Source of the DNA: Druceiella hillmani
Lineage: Eukaryota > Arthropoda > Insecta > Lepidoptera > Hepialidae
Direction: 5' to 3'
NCBI GenBank assembly: GCA_039881145.1
Contig: JAYKKI010000039.1
Coordinates: forward strand, 20,516,001 to 20,580,000
DNA length: 64,000 nt
The notes under the pieces were generated by a model. It saw only the letters and a program-made list of their open reading frames with translations, searched no databases and was not told the origin of the DNA. Below, piece after piece: positions 48,991-60,868 of this stretch (position 1 is its first letter; each line of letters starts with the position of its first letter). The translations under genes were made by a program, and so were the position numbers.

Positions 48991-51900
48991 TGATTAAACA
49001 ATAAAGAATCAGTGGAGCACATATTTCTTTTTGTTTTACAACTATACATGACTTTTGGTTTTCTACAGCCTCATTTTCTATAGATTGTTTTAAGCTAAAT
49101 TTAATAAGCCAAATTAAAAATGAAAACATTAATATTCTGTCCCCTGTTATTCATAAACTCATATTTCAGTGCAAAAATATTCATCTTCCATTAACTAGAA
49201 AATCCTTGACATATTTAAATTAATTTTAACTGAGTTCTTTACCGCAAGCCAGTTCTTGTGTTATGAAATTTCTATGAACGAGGGAAGCAGCACGCTACAA
49301 AGAAATACAATGTACAAAAGGATTTGTGATATTTTCATTTCTTACATCCACTTACCATCCTCTTACCATATTGTTTTGAAAATTCCAGTTATTGCATGTA
49401 TAATATTTTGAATTAAAATCTATAATATTTTGAATTAAAAATATAAAATACTAACCTTCATATATTGCGATTATGATATCCATAAATTTTTTATTTAAAC
49501 ATTAATTAATTTTATAAAACTTAATATGGTGTCAAGAGAGTCTATTTTTTTAGTTATTTTTACAGAAATGTTCAGTTCGATTTAGGTTGGAAAAAGACTA
49601 CAATTAACTTTTATACAATGTATAATATAACATGGTAATAGTGACATATGCTGACGTCCCAGTGCTCCGAGGAGCAGAGGATAGATCCATTCTTATTCCA
49701 CTGTTACGGAGTGAATTCTAGATGTCTTTTGAAGTTATGATATGGTTCATTTTGATGTACCAACACTGAATGGAAATGTTGTGATTACACAAGATCAATA
49801 GCTATTTTATATGTAGCCAAAAGTTTGTCAGAAGAAAATATATTTTTCATATACATTTTTGGATTAGTTCATACTGCCAAATATACTCACTTGCTCCAGC
49901 GATGAATCAGGAGTGAATGTTTCAAGTAGTGTATGCAGAGAGCAGTATTAGAAGAACTTTGAAATATTGAGTCATTTTATTTATACATTAAAGTAATGCA
50001 CATAAACAAAGCATTGTGATAATGAAGCAATTACTAATTGAAGAAGCAATCAAAAACTAGGTATTGAATTGAAAATAATACAACAAATCAGTCAGATTAA
50101 ATATAATGTGACCTGAATAACTTCATTGCGGACATATCACATTCAGATATTTTAGTTAGCAGACAGCTAATGATATCATCATGAGGATGCAGTGAAAGGC
50201 CCAAATATACGTGGGTAGCAGGTTGTGGAGTTAAGAGCAAAATATTGTGTTCACAAGCTTATATCTGCAATAAACAAAGCGAATTTATAATATTTTTTAT
50301 TGAAATTTTGAAATTTTTAAAACCACTAATATTCCATCTTCCATGTTGAATGAACAGAAGTGTATCAAATTAGGGACAAAAAATTTGGAAAAGGGAAGAA
50401 ACCTGATATTTCTAACGAAGTATGTTTAACAAACATTTTCTGCATTTCTTTAGGTGTGCAAATAATTCCAGATTCAGGATAATTAGTAAGTATTGCATAT
50501 ATTGCGTGGCATGCATTCAAAGTTGTACAAATATGACTGTAAAGATTATGAAATTATGGATATTGGTAAAAATATGACATTAGTAGGGCATTAGGTAGAA
50601 TATCTACCCAATAGTGTGATTAAAATTGTTTCCTTCTCTCTATATTACTTTATTGAATATGAAAACAATATTGGCTCAGACATCATGGTGGACATGTTAC
50701 CAAAATGGCAGAACACATGACTTAATATTTAGTTATAATGAAAAAAAAATTGACTTCAATATTTTTAGAATTAGAATATCTATGATAAAATTATTTGGCA
50801 TTTAATTTTACCAATATATAAGAAAATACAATATTTGTAGAAATTAATGTTTCATGTTATTCTTAATTACACAATTTTTTGATCACAAAACTTATAAATT
50901 TAGCCACATTTACACACCCTTATAACAACCTTAAGTGTAGCCATAAAAAGCTCAAATTAGACAATATTCTTGTGAAATGTCTCAGTGAACTTGTTGTGTT
51001 CGGAAAATTTCTACATGAAATAAACTTTCATTTTTATTTAATTTACTTTCCGTTTTAATTCACATATAATGTTTATTAAAATTTTCATGACATGTTAAAA
51101 CATATTTTGACATTTCATTAAAATGGTTCAATTAAAATTTGTCAAATGATGATTATACTTGCTCTGTAGTACAATCATGAATACAAGGTGTTACTTATGA
51201 ACGTTGATTTCATTTCTTTATTGCACACATTTTCTAGCCAGACCAATCATACAAATTATTCATTTCAATATTAGGAATTTACACGAGGCCTATATTTACT
51301 TAATAAAAATTTAAGAAGTAGATTCTAAATCACTGATATACTTAAATGTGTTTAAAAATGTTTTTTTAAATGCAATACAAATCTAATTACTTTGGATCCA
51401 CTTAATGTACATTTGTTTATTAATCTTTGATCTCTTTCGAAAAATTTAAATTCATCATCTAGATGAAATAATATTTGTATACTACTCATACAATTTGTTA
51501 TATGACTTTTCTCTGTGAAATACATCATGTGACCGTAGCTTCAATCTTTGAAAATTTTATTCTGTTTTGTCCTTAAGGTGGCACTGTACTTATTTTTCAT
51601 CGCATGTAAATTACCAAAGTTAGTTACATCACTTCTGATAATCACTCTATTATTTATGGCCCAGAAGCAGTTAAAATTCATAAAATCAGAAGTAGATATA
51701 ATTATAACTAAATGTCAGAAGTAGATAAAATTATAAGTCTTAAATTTTGTCATGAAATTCTGTGTTCCTAAATTTATTTTTACATTCTAAGTAAGCAAAA
51801 ATATATTTTTCAAAAATGCATAATTTGTCATCAACCGAAATAATTCTTGATAAATGAAATATCACTTTCATCATATTCATTTGAACATTTTCTCACTTTA

Positions 51901-53079
51901 AAATTTAACACATTTAAATCTCTCAAATGTTTAATGACAGTTTTCAAAATACCTTACAACCTTTTGTGAAACCAATTTTTACTATTAATCTGAATTAGTT
52001 AATTGAAGGAGATGTAAGCAGTAAGCCCATCGTATTGAAACTTTATTAGATTAACTAAGGAAATGAGAAACTATTTTTAATAGAGCATTATTCATATAAT
52101 GCACCTTAAAATATTTGTTTTTCATTTCATTAAACAGGAAGTAATTGTTTTGCAAAGGATATTACCTTAAATTCAAACAACATGAAGGAAACAATTTTAA
52201 GTTTATGTATAATTAAACAACTTAAGGTTATGCATAAGTACGTTAAATGGAACAGAAATTGGAAGCAATACAATTAAAATATTGATATTATTAATCTGCA
52301 CTGTCAAATGTCATTAATCTGTATGGTCAAGTGCAATTCTCGGGACAGTAGTCCAATTTGGTTAACCTGCTTGGTTTAACCTTCTATTTTCAGTTGTTAC
52401 TCAAAAAGTAGTGCTTATTGATAGAGGGTCAATTACTCCTTCAGTTACTGTTACCACGAACATTCTGGAATAATTCTCAAGGCAGAATTTTAGGCCTTGA
52501 CTGTTATACAAAAAAATAAGTTTCTTTTACTAAATAACTTTAAATGTCCAGGATATTCCAAATAAGTCCTGGATTATGCTGATTCATAATTTCTTTAGTC
52601 TATTATGTTTGGTAATAGTATATGTTAACTATTTTATTATTTAAATAAAAAATCCCCATTTTATAAATTTATTTTCAAAAAAAGCGCAACTTAAATTACA
52701 AATATGAATATTTTTATTTTTAGTTGATTTTTAGAGTTTTTTGTTCTCTTTTTTAGATTTAATAGGGAATTTTCATATAATAAATTTAATTAAGAAAAGT
52801 TACCATACTTTTAATAATGTTTCTATTGGTCATGTGTCTGATGCTGCTTGCAAGGAACTGAGTAACCGGCAAACTGAAAAAAGTTTAGTGTTCCACAACC
52901 TCCAATCCAGAGGAAAGTAAAAATTTAGAACAGCAAAAATTTGAATAACCAGTATTTATTGCAGCCTACATAACAAACTGCCTGAATGCTTATCTTTAAC
53001 AGCAGATTGTGGTTTTCTTTCACTGCTTTTGATATCAGATGCATTGTAAAGAAGATCCTAGATAAGAGAGGTGTAGTAA
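48991..53079. other. Intergenic DNA
   Basis: AT-rich without a supported gene. A block at about 52850-52920 may be the N-terminal extension of the DDE_1 fossil that follows, but I cannot confirm it. Confidence 0.4.
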
Positions 53080-54060
53080 AATTTTGATCGATAAATGACA
53101 TGCTGAGGAAGAAATGGATTTATTGCTTTCATATTTGACAAAACATACAGGTAAAACCCCAGGTGTGTAATAATATTGAATGTGCCAAGGCTGCAATAAC
53201 CCGTAAGGGAATAGAAAAATACTTTTACAAATTGAGTGTTTCCCTGAAGAATGTTCCAGAAAAAGCCATCTTTCATTTAGATGAAAATAGTATGCAAGAT
53301 AATTCTGGATAAATTAAAGCTATTATTAGAAAAAAATGTAAACATCCAGACCGGATTATAGATTATTCAATATCAAACCTCCCAGTAACGTTTACAGGTA
53401 AACCGGTCGTGTTGCTCTGCCGCCTTAGATTCTGTATAAGGCAGAAAACTTTTATGAAATATTAACTGAAAGAGGCCTTACAGGAAAAAGGTTTAACAGG
53501 TCAAAGTCTGGATGGTTTGATGAAAATATTTTTGAATATTGGTTTTTAACCCTTCCATTATCATATATAAAAAAGCTCAGTGACTTCCCAAAAGTTATAA
53601 CAGGTGACAACTTAGCAAGTCAGATATCTGTTAACATTTTGAAATACTGTATTAAGAACAGCATTACATCAATGTCACCACATAGCACACATTTTTGACA
53701 GTCTTTGGATTTATAATTTTTCAGCGCATTAAAAACAACATGGCACAGACAACTGATAACATTGGTAAAAGGGAGCTATAAAGAAAGATCACTTTCCTTG
53801 AATTCCAAAGAAAACATTCAATAAACTTTAAGAACACATTGCTATAAACCTTAAGGTTGAATTTAAAATGGTTTAATATCACCTCTATATAGAAATAAAA
53901 TCGCCGACTACTTACCACAGAGATAACTCAAGCAGTTGATAGAAATTTTTAGCCACAGCTTGAATATCATCATTTTAAACTGATTTTCAAAGTACTTGTG
54001 AAAAGGAAACTATGGAAAACCAAGGAAAAAGAAGACACAGGCAAAAATTCGGCTGGAAAT
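53080..54060 (+). pseudogene. pogo/Tigger-type (DDE_1) transposase fossil
   Basis: Plus-strand blocks in family order. AKAAITRKGIEKYFYKLSV and VPEKAIFHLDEN (about 53180-53285) carry the first catalytic Asp. IRKKCKHPDRI follows, then an open stretch at about 53437-53660 with ENFYEILTERG, KSGWFDENIFEYWFLTLPL and KVITGDNLASQ (second catalytic Asp). PHSTHF then QSLDL (about 53680-53712) match the STHxxQPLD box with the third Asp. PLYRNKIADYLP at about 53883 fits the C-terminal domain. Several stops and frameshifts interrupt it, so it is not functional. It sits about 600 bp from the last exon of gene C. Confidence 0.75.
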
Positions 54061-54650
54061 TATGGTATAGAAGATTCAGAAAAAATTCCTAAATCTACCA
54101 AATAAAGAGATGGATAAAGGTAAATCAATTCAGAAAAATTGTTTGTATAAGGATACAAGAAAACCAAAATTAAAGGAAGTGTGAGAAGTTCAAGAGGATT
54201 CCACTTTGGGAGAAAGTGATGCTGCCATATCATTACATGACCGGATGTCTTCATTTGGAGAAGATTTCTCAATAATATTTGACAGAGAATTTAAAGAAAC
54301 TAGATCTAGAAACATTAGAAAAATGGATATTGCTTTACTCAAATTTTCATGAAATAGATGTGGTTTGTATTAGTCAAACACAACCTCAAACCTCTAGCAA
54401 GGAAAATGATTTCACTGTTTGTGAGTTTATCTACTGGGGCCAGTCTATAATACCTAACATTGTTTTTGTTTCTTAATTTTGCAATTAAGTACACATATCA
54501 TATCATTTTACACAACATATACTAAAACAAAAGATTATATTTTTATACTATACAAACTGAATAACGTTTGATGGATGACAAACTATTTATAATCAGCACA
54601 AACTAATAATAAACCAAGATAATTACTTAAACCAGATTGTAATTATTAAG

Positions 54651-57600
54651 TTAAAACAGATCACCGACATTAAGGAACTGGATTATAACTACAGAGTAGC
54701 TCGTGAATGATTCTAGGAAATGGAGCAGCAATGGAGCTCGCAGTTGGAACGTCTTAAAAATTGTAAATTGACCCAGTTCAGCTGCTTCTATCATACTTTT
54801 AATTAGTTGCATATGACGTCGGACCTTAGATGCTGAAAGAAGAAAATAAGGTAAGCTTGTAATAAGGTACTATTTATGTTTTTATGGGAAAAAAGTGGTA
54901 TATATTTATTATGTATCAGTAATGATAATCAGCTTTTCCAGGATCAGTAAGAGTAGTAGTGACAATATCAAGTTTACGATGCTTTCAAAAATTTAACAAT
55001 ACATTTCAAAATTTCTCACTAAAACTCATTACAAAAAAATTTATTTTCCTTACAAAATAGTTACTATATCAAATATTCTTTATAAATGTAAAAATGTATA
55101 TTATATGTAGATAAATATTTCTAAATAAAGATAGCCATAAATTATATGTGCTTATGTACTAATATTATATTTCCCCTTATATACTGTATGTTAATCTGGA
55201 GCAGATAATTGCTATGAGGAACAGCAAATAATAGACATATTTTTATTATATGTTTCATACCTACAGAATATAATTATTACCAAAATATAGCACGACAGAT
55301 AAATTTTACTCAAAGATTTGAATTCAAGCTGTTAAAATTTTTAATGCATAACTGTTCATCACTTGAAGACTGTTTTGTCACAGAGTGGGCAATGTTAGGA
55401 AAGCTATTGGGCTTCAAATGTCTCATCAATTAAATTAATATGTCTTTCAGAGCTTGAGCAATAAATGTTGTGGTATGTACATATTGTCCGTAGGTAATAA
55501 ATAGATAATTCAACGGAATATACCACCATTTTGAGGAGTTTGAATAATTTAAGTCAAATACAATGGTAGACTAAGGGGGAGGGAGGAATGAGGTGGTCTA
55601 CCTAGAGCTTCTTCGACAATGACATCCCATATTCATGTCAAGAATATTTCTTTTGATTTCACTTTAAAATTTGAGTAACTAAAAGACAGAAAAAATGTAA
55701 TTAATATGAATGAATGGAACATTTTAAGAGCAGCGTTTAAAATGCGCAGAGGAATGTCGACAGAATTGGTAAATCTTGATGGCGTACAATTGGGGTGAAT
55801 ATGTTTCATTGTATGCAGGTTTCACGGGAAAGTGTGAACAAATTATTTTTTCTTTAATTGTCTGAATTGTTATTAAGTTCTTGGATCGGTGAGCAGAATG
55901 CCCATGCATGTGTTTATTTTGAAAAAAAAATGAACTGCCCAGTAAAATAGCCGCTGTACTGATTAGGGTTTCTCAAGAACTGGACTGTTTATGACCATGT
56001 CCAATGACAACTGGGGGGTTAAGGCAATGGGTGATGTAAGATGAAATCTTGTATAAGGTTAACATTTGAAGGTTAAATATGTTTGCTTTAAATTCACTCA
56101 TGACATTGACAAATTTCATGAGAAATGTCAAACAATCTGCCTCTGTCAATATTACGCTAAAAATTGTATTTTCATGATTCCTTGAACGGTCCTTGATGTT
56201 TTTTAAAAAAATGTATTTTTTTTAAATTTATTTTACTATTGGACTCAGAGTATGAAGTGATATTCAAGGGTCGTTGCTCAAAAATACCTACAAATGGCAA
56301 AAATTACAATGGGTGTGAATTCAATCATCTACAACTTCTGCTAGTACTTTTTAATGGAAGAAAGAACCATCATTGCCATTAAGGCAATGATGGTTCTAAT
56401 ATTGGTACCAACAGTGAAATTATTATTATTGGTGTAAATATTGGTACCAACAGTGAAATTATTGATAAATTGTGATTGACATATGGGGTGAAAATTTCAA
56501 ACCTTGTCAATTATGAAGCCATGTACACTGATGCATTTCTCTCTAAATTTTTTTTATAGTGTTAATATGCCATATTCTTATAATTAAATTAATGGATCAC
56601 ATGTGGACCAAAATTATTTGGGTAGTATATAAACTAATAGAAAAAGCTTTCTTGTACAAGAAGGAAAAAACAAAATTTCTCATTAAGTTGCTAGGGAAGG
56701 AGTCTTTGATGACTATAGAAAGTGTAAAGTTATTATTTGGTGATTTCTAAAAAAATATTGATACTTAGAACCGCGATCTGGAATTAATCTTTATATATTT
56801 ATAAAACTAAATTTCAAAAAATCAAATGAACTTCAATATTAGACAGTACCAAGTGACATACATTAATCTGTAGCAATAATTACTTTTAGATTTTAAATTT
56901 TTTTAGGTATTAAAGCTAATAAATATTACTGTCCATTTGCCGTGAAGAGCAAAGCAGGCATTCCAATTCACATTATTCAATCTTATTAACATTATATACT
57001 GTATACTTATGCGTATATATATATATGTATATATGTAAAATTTACATACATGTTTAATATGTGTCCTGTTTACGGCAAATGGGCAATAATATTTTGTCAA
57101 ATGTTTAACTGAATTCTCTCTTTTCTAGGTCATTATATAATCATATATATTAATTTGTCATTTAACTTGTATTATTACAGATTACACAATTTTTTTTATT
57201 TTTTTCGGAACTGCTAAGCAATATTAGTTCAAAACTTTGTTTGGAATATTTCTGAAGATATAAGAAATTTATTAGATTTTGAATAATTTATTTCTTAGTT
57301 TGCATATTTTTATATGTCGAATAGCAGGATATTGTTTTCCAATGATTGAGACACATTTGTTAAATACATGAAATATATGGATAAACCATTTATAAAAGAT
57401 CAATAACTGTTAAAAGTTGTATAATCATAACTGTGGTATGTAATATGTTAACTGTTCTCCAGTCAACAAAAAGGATTAATATGATACACAATGAACACAA
57501 AGTTCAATATGAAATGGATTTAGTACCAACCCAAGAGAAATTGAGTACTTAGTTCAATTGGTAAGGGTGGTGGGAGGTTGACACCCTTCAATGTCAGGGG

Positions 57601-60572
57601 CTGTTGTCAGGTGCTAAAGCTAATAAAATATGAATACCAACTCTTGATCTAACTTCAGATCTTTACTGCAACGTAATTTATTATGAGAGTAGCTCAGTTT
57701 TTTATAAACAAAAAAGTTAAATTAACTTTAATGATTTTAATATTGCGCAAATCATTTTATGCAATAAAGATTATCCTGGTTTGTTCTTTTCCACCAGAAA
57801 AAGTAATTTCATGAAAGTTCAAGTAAAAGATTCAAATACTTTTTTGTGATTTTGGTCCTAATGCAGGATCAATTTGTAAAGACTTATCAAAATTTCTAGT
57901 TCATGTGGGCTACATAGATCTAAGAAAAATGTAACACAGCATTTTTGATGATAATCTATCTGTTGAAATATAATCATATATATACCTCTATACACTCATA
58001 CTGCTTATGTAATGATTTACAGCAAAAATAATGGAATGCTGCATTGCTTATTCTTACATGAGAGTTTAAGCATGGGCATTGCAAAGCATATATAAAATGT
58101 TTTGTTTTCTCAATAGTTTAATGGTAATTGTGAAAAAATGGAATCATCAAATGTGAAAATTGGTCATTTAATACTGGTAATAGTACAGAATTTTAAACTT
58201 TCATCTTTGATATATATAAATATATTGAAATCTCCGTGTAGTCGGATTTGGTTGCATATATTTAAGAAATTGTAAAAGTCAAGTGTTGTATAATTAGTCT
58301 AACTCGAAAACAAAAAGTATTTCTGCGTCTTCAGTATATCCCCATAGCCAAAGAGATTATCAATAATTCTAAACTAAAGGAAATATTTATAAACTGATTT
58401 GTAATTGAAGACGCTGTTCAGTCTGTGTATATTTATTACACATAAACATAGTACTGACATTAAAGAAAATCATAAAGAAAAACTGTTACTTACGTAAACC
58501 GTCATTGACTTGCATTGCTGTTAAATGAGATTTTGTAATTTCCATCTGCAAATACATCTTCTCACATACAAGACATACGGCCACCAAGGACACGATGTGG
58601 TGGAATGGCCATATCATGTAAGTGATAAAAAATGATGTTTCTATTCCCTGAAAGGTTGTCTTTCTTAATAAATGAAAAAACAGTGAGATCATATGAGAGA
58701 CAGGTTTAATTTCAGATATAACTGAATTCATCATTTTTCTTTAGGTATATGTTTAGAGGCCATCTTTAAAGTCTGGTGCAACTTACTGATAAACATTCAG
58801 TCGAGTGCCTAAGTCTCCCTTTTAACTTATGCAACACAATTTTTGAACACAAAATTCCGATCGAATACGTTATAAAAAATAAATTCACAAATAACCGAAT
58901 CTATTTATTCATAATTTTCGTTGATGGAATATAATATTTCAAGGGATGATCGTGAGTTACATAACTCTACAATGCTTTCAATAGGGATGTAGCATTCAGT
59001 GAAAATACTGGGAAAGTGGAAGAAACATTTCCGCTAAAACTGATTATTCCAATTAAGGTGTACTTAAATGATGCACGGAATTTTTCTAATAACTAATTTT
59101 CATCTTTAAACAATTTTGTATCAAAATTTTCTTGTACACAAGAAACAAGCAGTTACAAAATAAAACAGTTTTATAAATTGTTTTATTTACAATTCAAATA
59201 TGTCAACCAGATGCATATTAACCGGGAGCAGATCTGACAACAATTTGGTTACATAGAATAAAAAGAAAGTGACTTATATTCATTAATTGCGGGCTCTGGG
59301 TATTTTCATGACAGTGTGGTGTTGGTCTTTTCTGTCTTTTTTCATCCATAGACAAGTTTAAATATGTTTAAATGACTAACAGGAGAAACTAATAAAATAG
59401 ATTTTAAATGCATAATTAACTTCATCGTAAATTTTCTTTGTTAATGTATTTTTTATTCTATTAAGAACTTGTCAGTTTATAAAACAAGTCTTTAACCCTT
59501 AATCGTGCATCTTTATGATTGCGATATCATTTTCTATTTATGTCCTTGTAGTTTATTAAGCTTATGGTTGCAAGTTAAGTTAGTTAATATATGATTAAGT
59601 AACACTTACATTATATTTTAAATCCTCAAGAAAGCGATATGTGTTAACAAGTAAGCCGGAAAATATCAGAACGACTGACGTAAGTAGCTGAAAAACAAAG
59701 TTAAAAGTTAGTTAAAATTTCTGAAAAAATATACTTAAAAGTACTTAAAATTTGTAATTTTATTACAAACTTTAATTAAAATGTTCAATACAAACCTGCA
59801 ATTCAAACACCTTGTGTAAGTGGTGCCACAGATCTAACAACCGAATATAGAACTGAGTTAAATGATAAATGGAATTTTCGATCAGAGGTAATGTAAATGT
59901 AAAATGATTATTGGAATTGGGATTGTGTTGTGGGCTTCCAAATATGGCATCGACAGATGGGACCAAGTTTCCTCTATTTTCAAATTGGAAGAAAATGTTC
60001 AATATTTCCACTCGTTTTGTTATACTAAATAATGTCAAACAGAATAATATTATATCTAAATCAAAGACAACGGTAGTAATAATATTGAATGTAAGAGAAA
60101 AGTATATGTGGGGTTCTGATGTGTGTCTGTGTGCAGAAATAAAATTAAAAGCAGCATAAAGAACATGATAGGGCATAAGAAGGCCAACAATTATGAGGTT
60201 TCTATATTTGTCATGTCTCAACAAACTTCTTCTGTGCTCTAATTTGAAAAGGTGATCTATTTCTTCAATTTTTAGAATCAATTCTTTAAATGCATTTCTG
60301 ACCCAAATTAAATCAGTCAGCAATAAATGAAGAGCATGAATTAACTGAATGGTCCTAAACACTATCGCCAACTTGCGGTCATCGCGTAAGTTCAAAAAGA
60401 TTGAAGCAACATATAGACCAATCAATGTTCCCATTATAAATAAACTGTACAACTTTTGACCCCATAATATGAAGTTGGCGGGAACTCGGTTAGCGGTATT
60501 TCTGCAAACACCAAATACTTGTTGATACACTAAAATTGGCCGTAGTGTACTTTCAATTGAGATGTTGACCAT
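54651..60572 (-). CDS. Gustatory receptor-like 7TM protein, gene C (4 exons)
   Basis: Probable insect gustatory receptor, third tandem minus-strand paralog, 396 residues. Exons: 60572-59796 (777 nt), 59687-59610 (78 nt), 58647-58494 (154 nt) and 54832-54651 (182 nt), with GT-AG borders in the same phases as A and B. The start is ATG at 60572 (MVNISIESTLRPILVYQQVF). Exon 1 has hydrophobic segments at roughly residues 41-60, 70-92, 124-146 and 158-188 and the GSPQHN loop. Exon 2 encodes TM5 and exon 3 TM6 (with VCLVCEKMYLQME, shared by the paralogs). Exon 4 has the basic VRRHMQLI helix, TM7 and the terminal SYSVVIIQF signature. Intron 3 is 3.7 kb. No lesion was seen, so the gene is likely functional. 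The ligand cannot be predicted. Confidence 0.9.
56363..56397. repeat. Hairpin, perfect 15-nt arms
   Basis: AGAACCATCATTGCC at 56363-56377 pairs exactly with 56383-56397 around a 5-nt loop. Confidence 0.85.
56398..56464. repeat. 39-bp tandem duplication
   Basis: AATATTGGTACCAACAGTGA and the following AATTATT occur twice, 39 bases apart, starting directly next to the hairpin at 56363-56397. Confidence 0.85.
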
Positions 60573-60611
60573 ATTGATTTTCGTAAAATATTTTTTTCCA
60601 TCTGAATCGTA

Positions 60612-60757
60612 CCAGACGAGTGTTTTATTGAGCGATCAACAAACAAGTGACACTTACTTTACTGATTAACAGTCCTTTAAGTTAACATTCATTAGCTTAT
60701 GGCCTTGTGGAATTTCTTGAGTGCTTACAACATAACCAAGAATTTATAATATTGATT
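60612..60757 (-). promoter_or_regulatory. Conserved 5' flank of gene C
   Basis: It has the same ordered blocks as the flanks of A and B: GCACTCAAGAAATT, TAATGAATGTTA, AAGTGTCACTTG (plus 60645-60655, a perfect palindrome AAGTGnCACTT) and CTCAATAAAACACT. The role is inferred from conservation. Confidence 0.5.
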
Positions 60758-60790
60758 TTTTGTACGACACGGTATATGTATACATATGAA

Positions 60791-60809
60791 TGTGTATATA
60801 TATATATAC

Positions 60810-60868
<59 letters not shown>
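60791..60868. repeat. (TA)n microsatellite
   Basis: TA dinucleotide run with TACATATG interruptions, immediately upstream of gene C's conserved flank. Confidence 0.9.

Larger units (their letters stand above)
54833..58493. other. Intron 3 of gene C
   Basis: No supported gene. Parts align with intron 3 of gene B (see about 57370-57870). It contains a 15-nt-arm hairpin and a 39-bp tandem duplication (listed), and a short (TA)n run near 57014. Confidence 0.45.

Noticed and set aside
60760..60790. GTACGACACGGTATATG next to a microsatellite, considered as a mariner terminal repeat
   Set aside because: No partner repeat or transposase remnant lies nearby.
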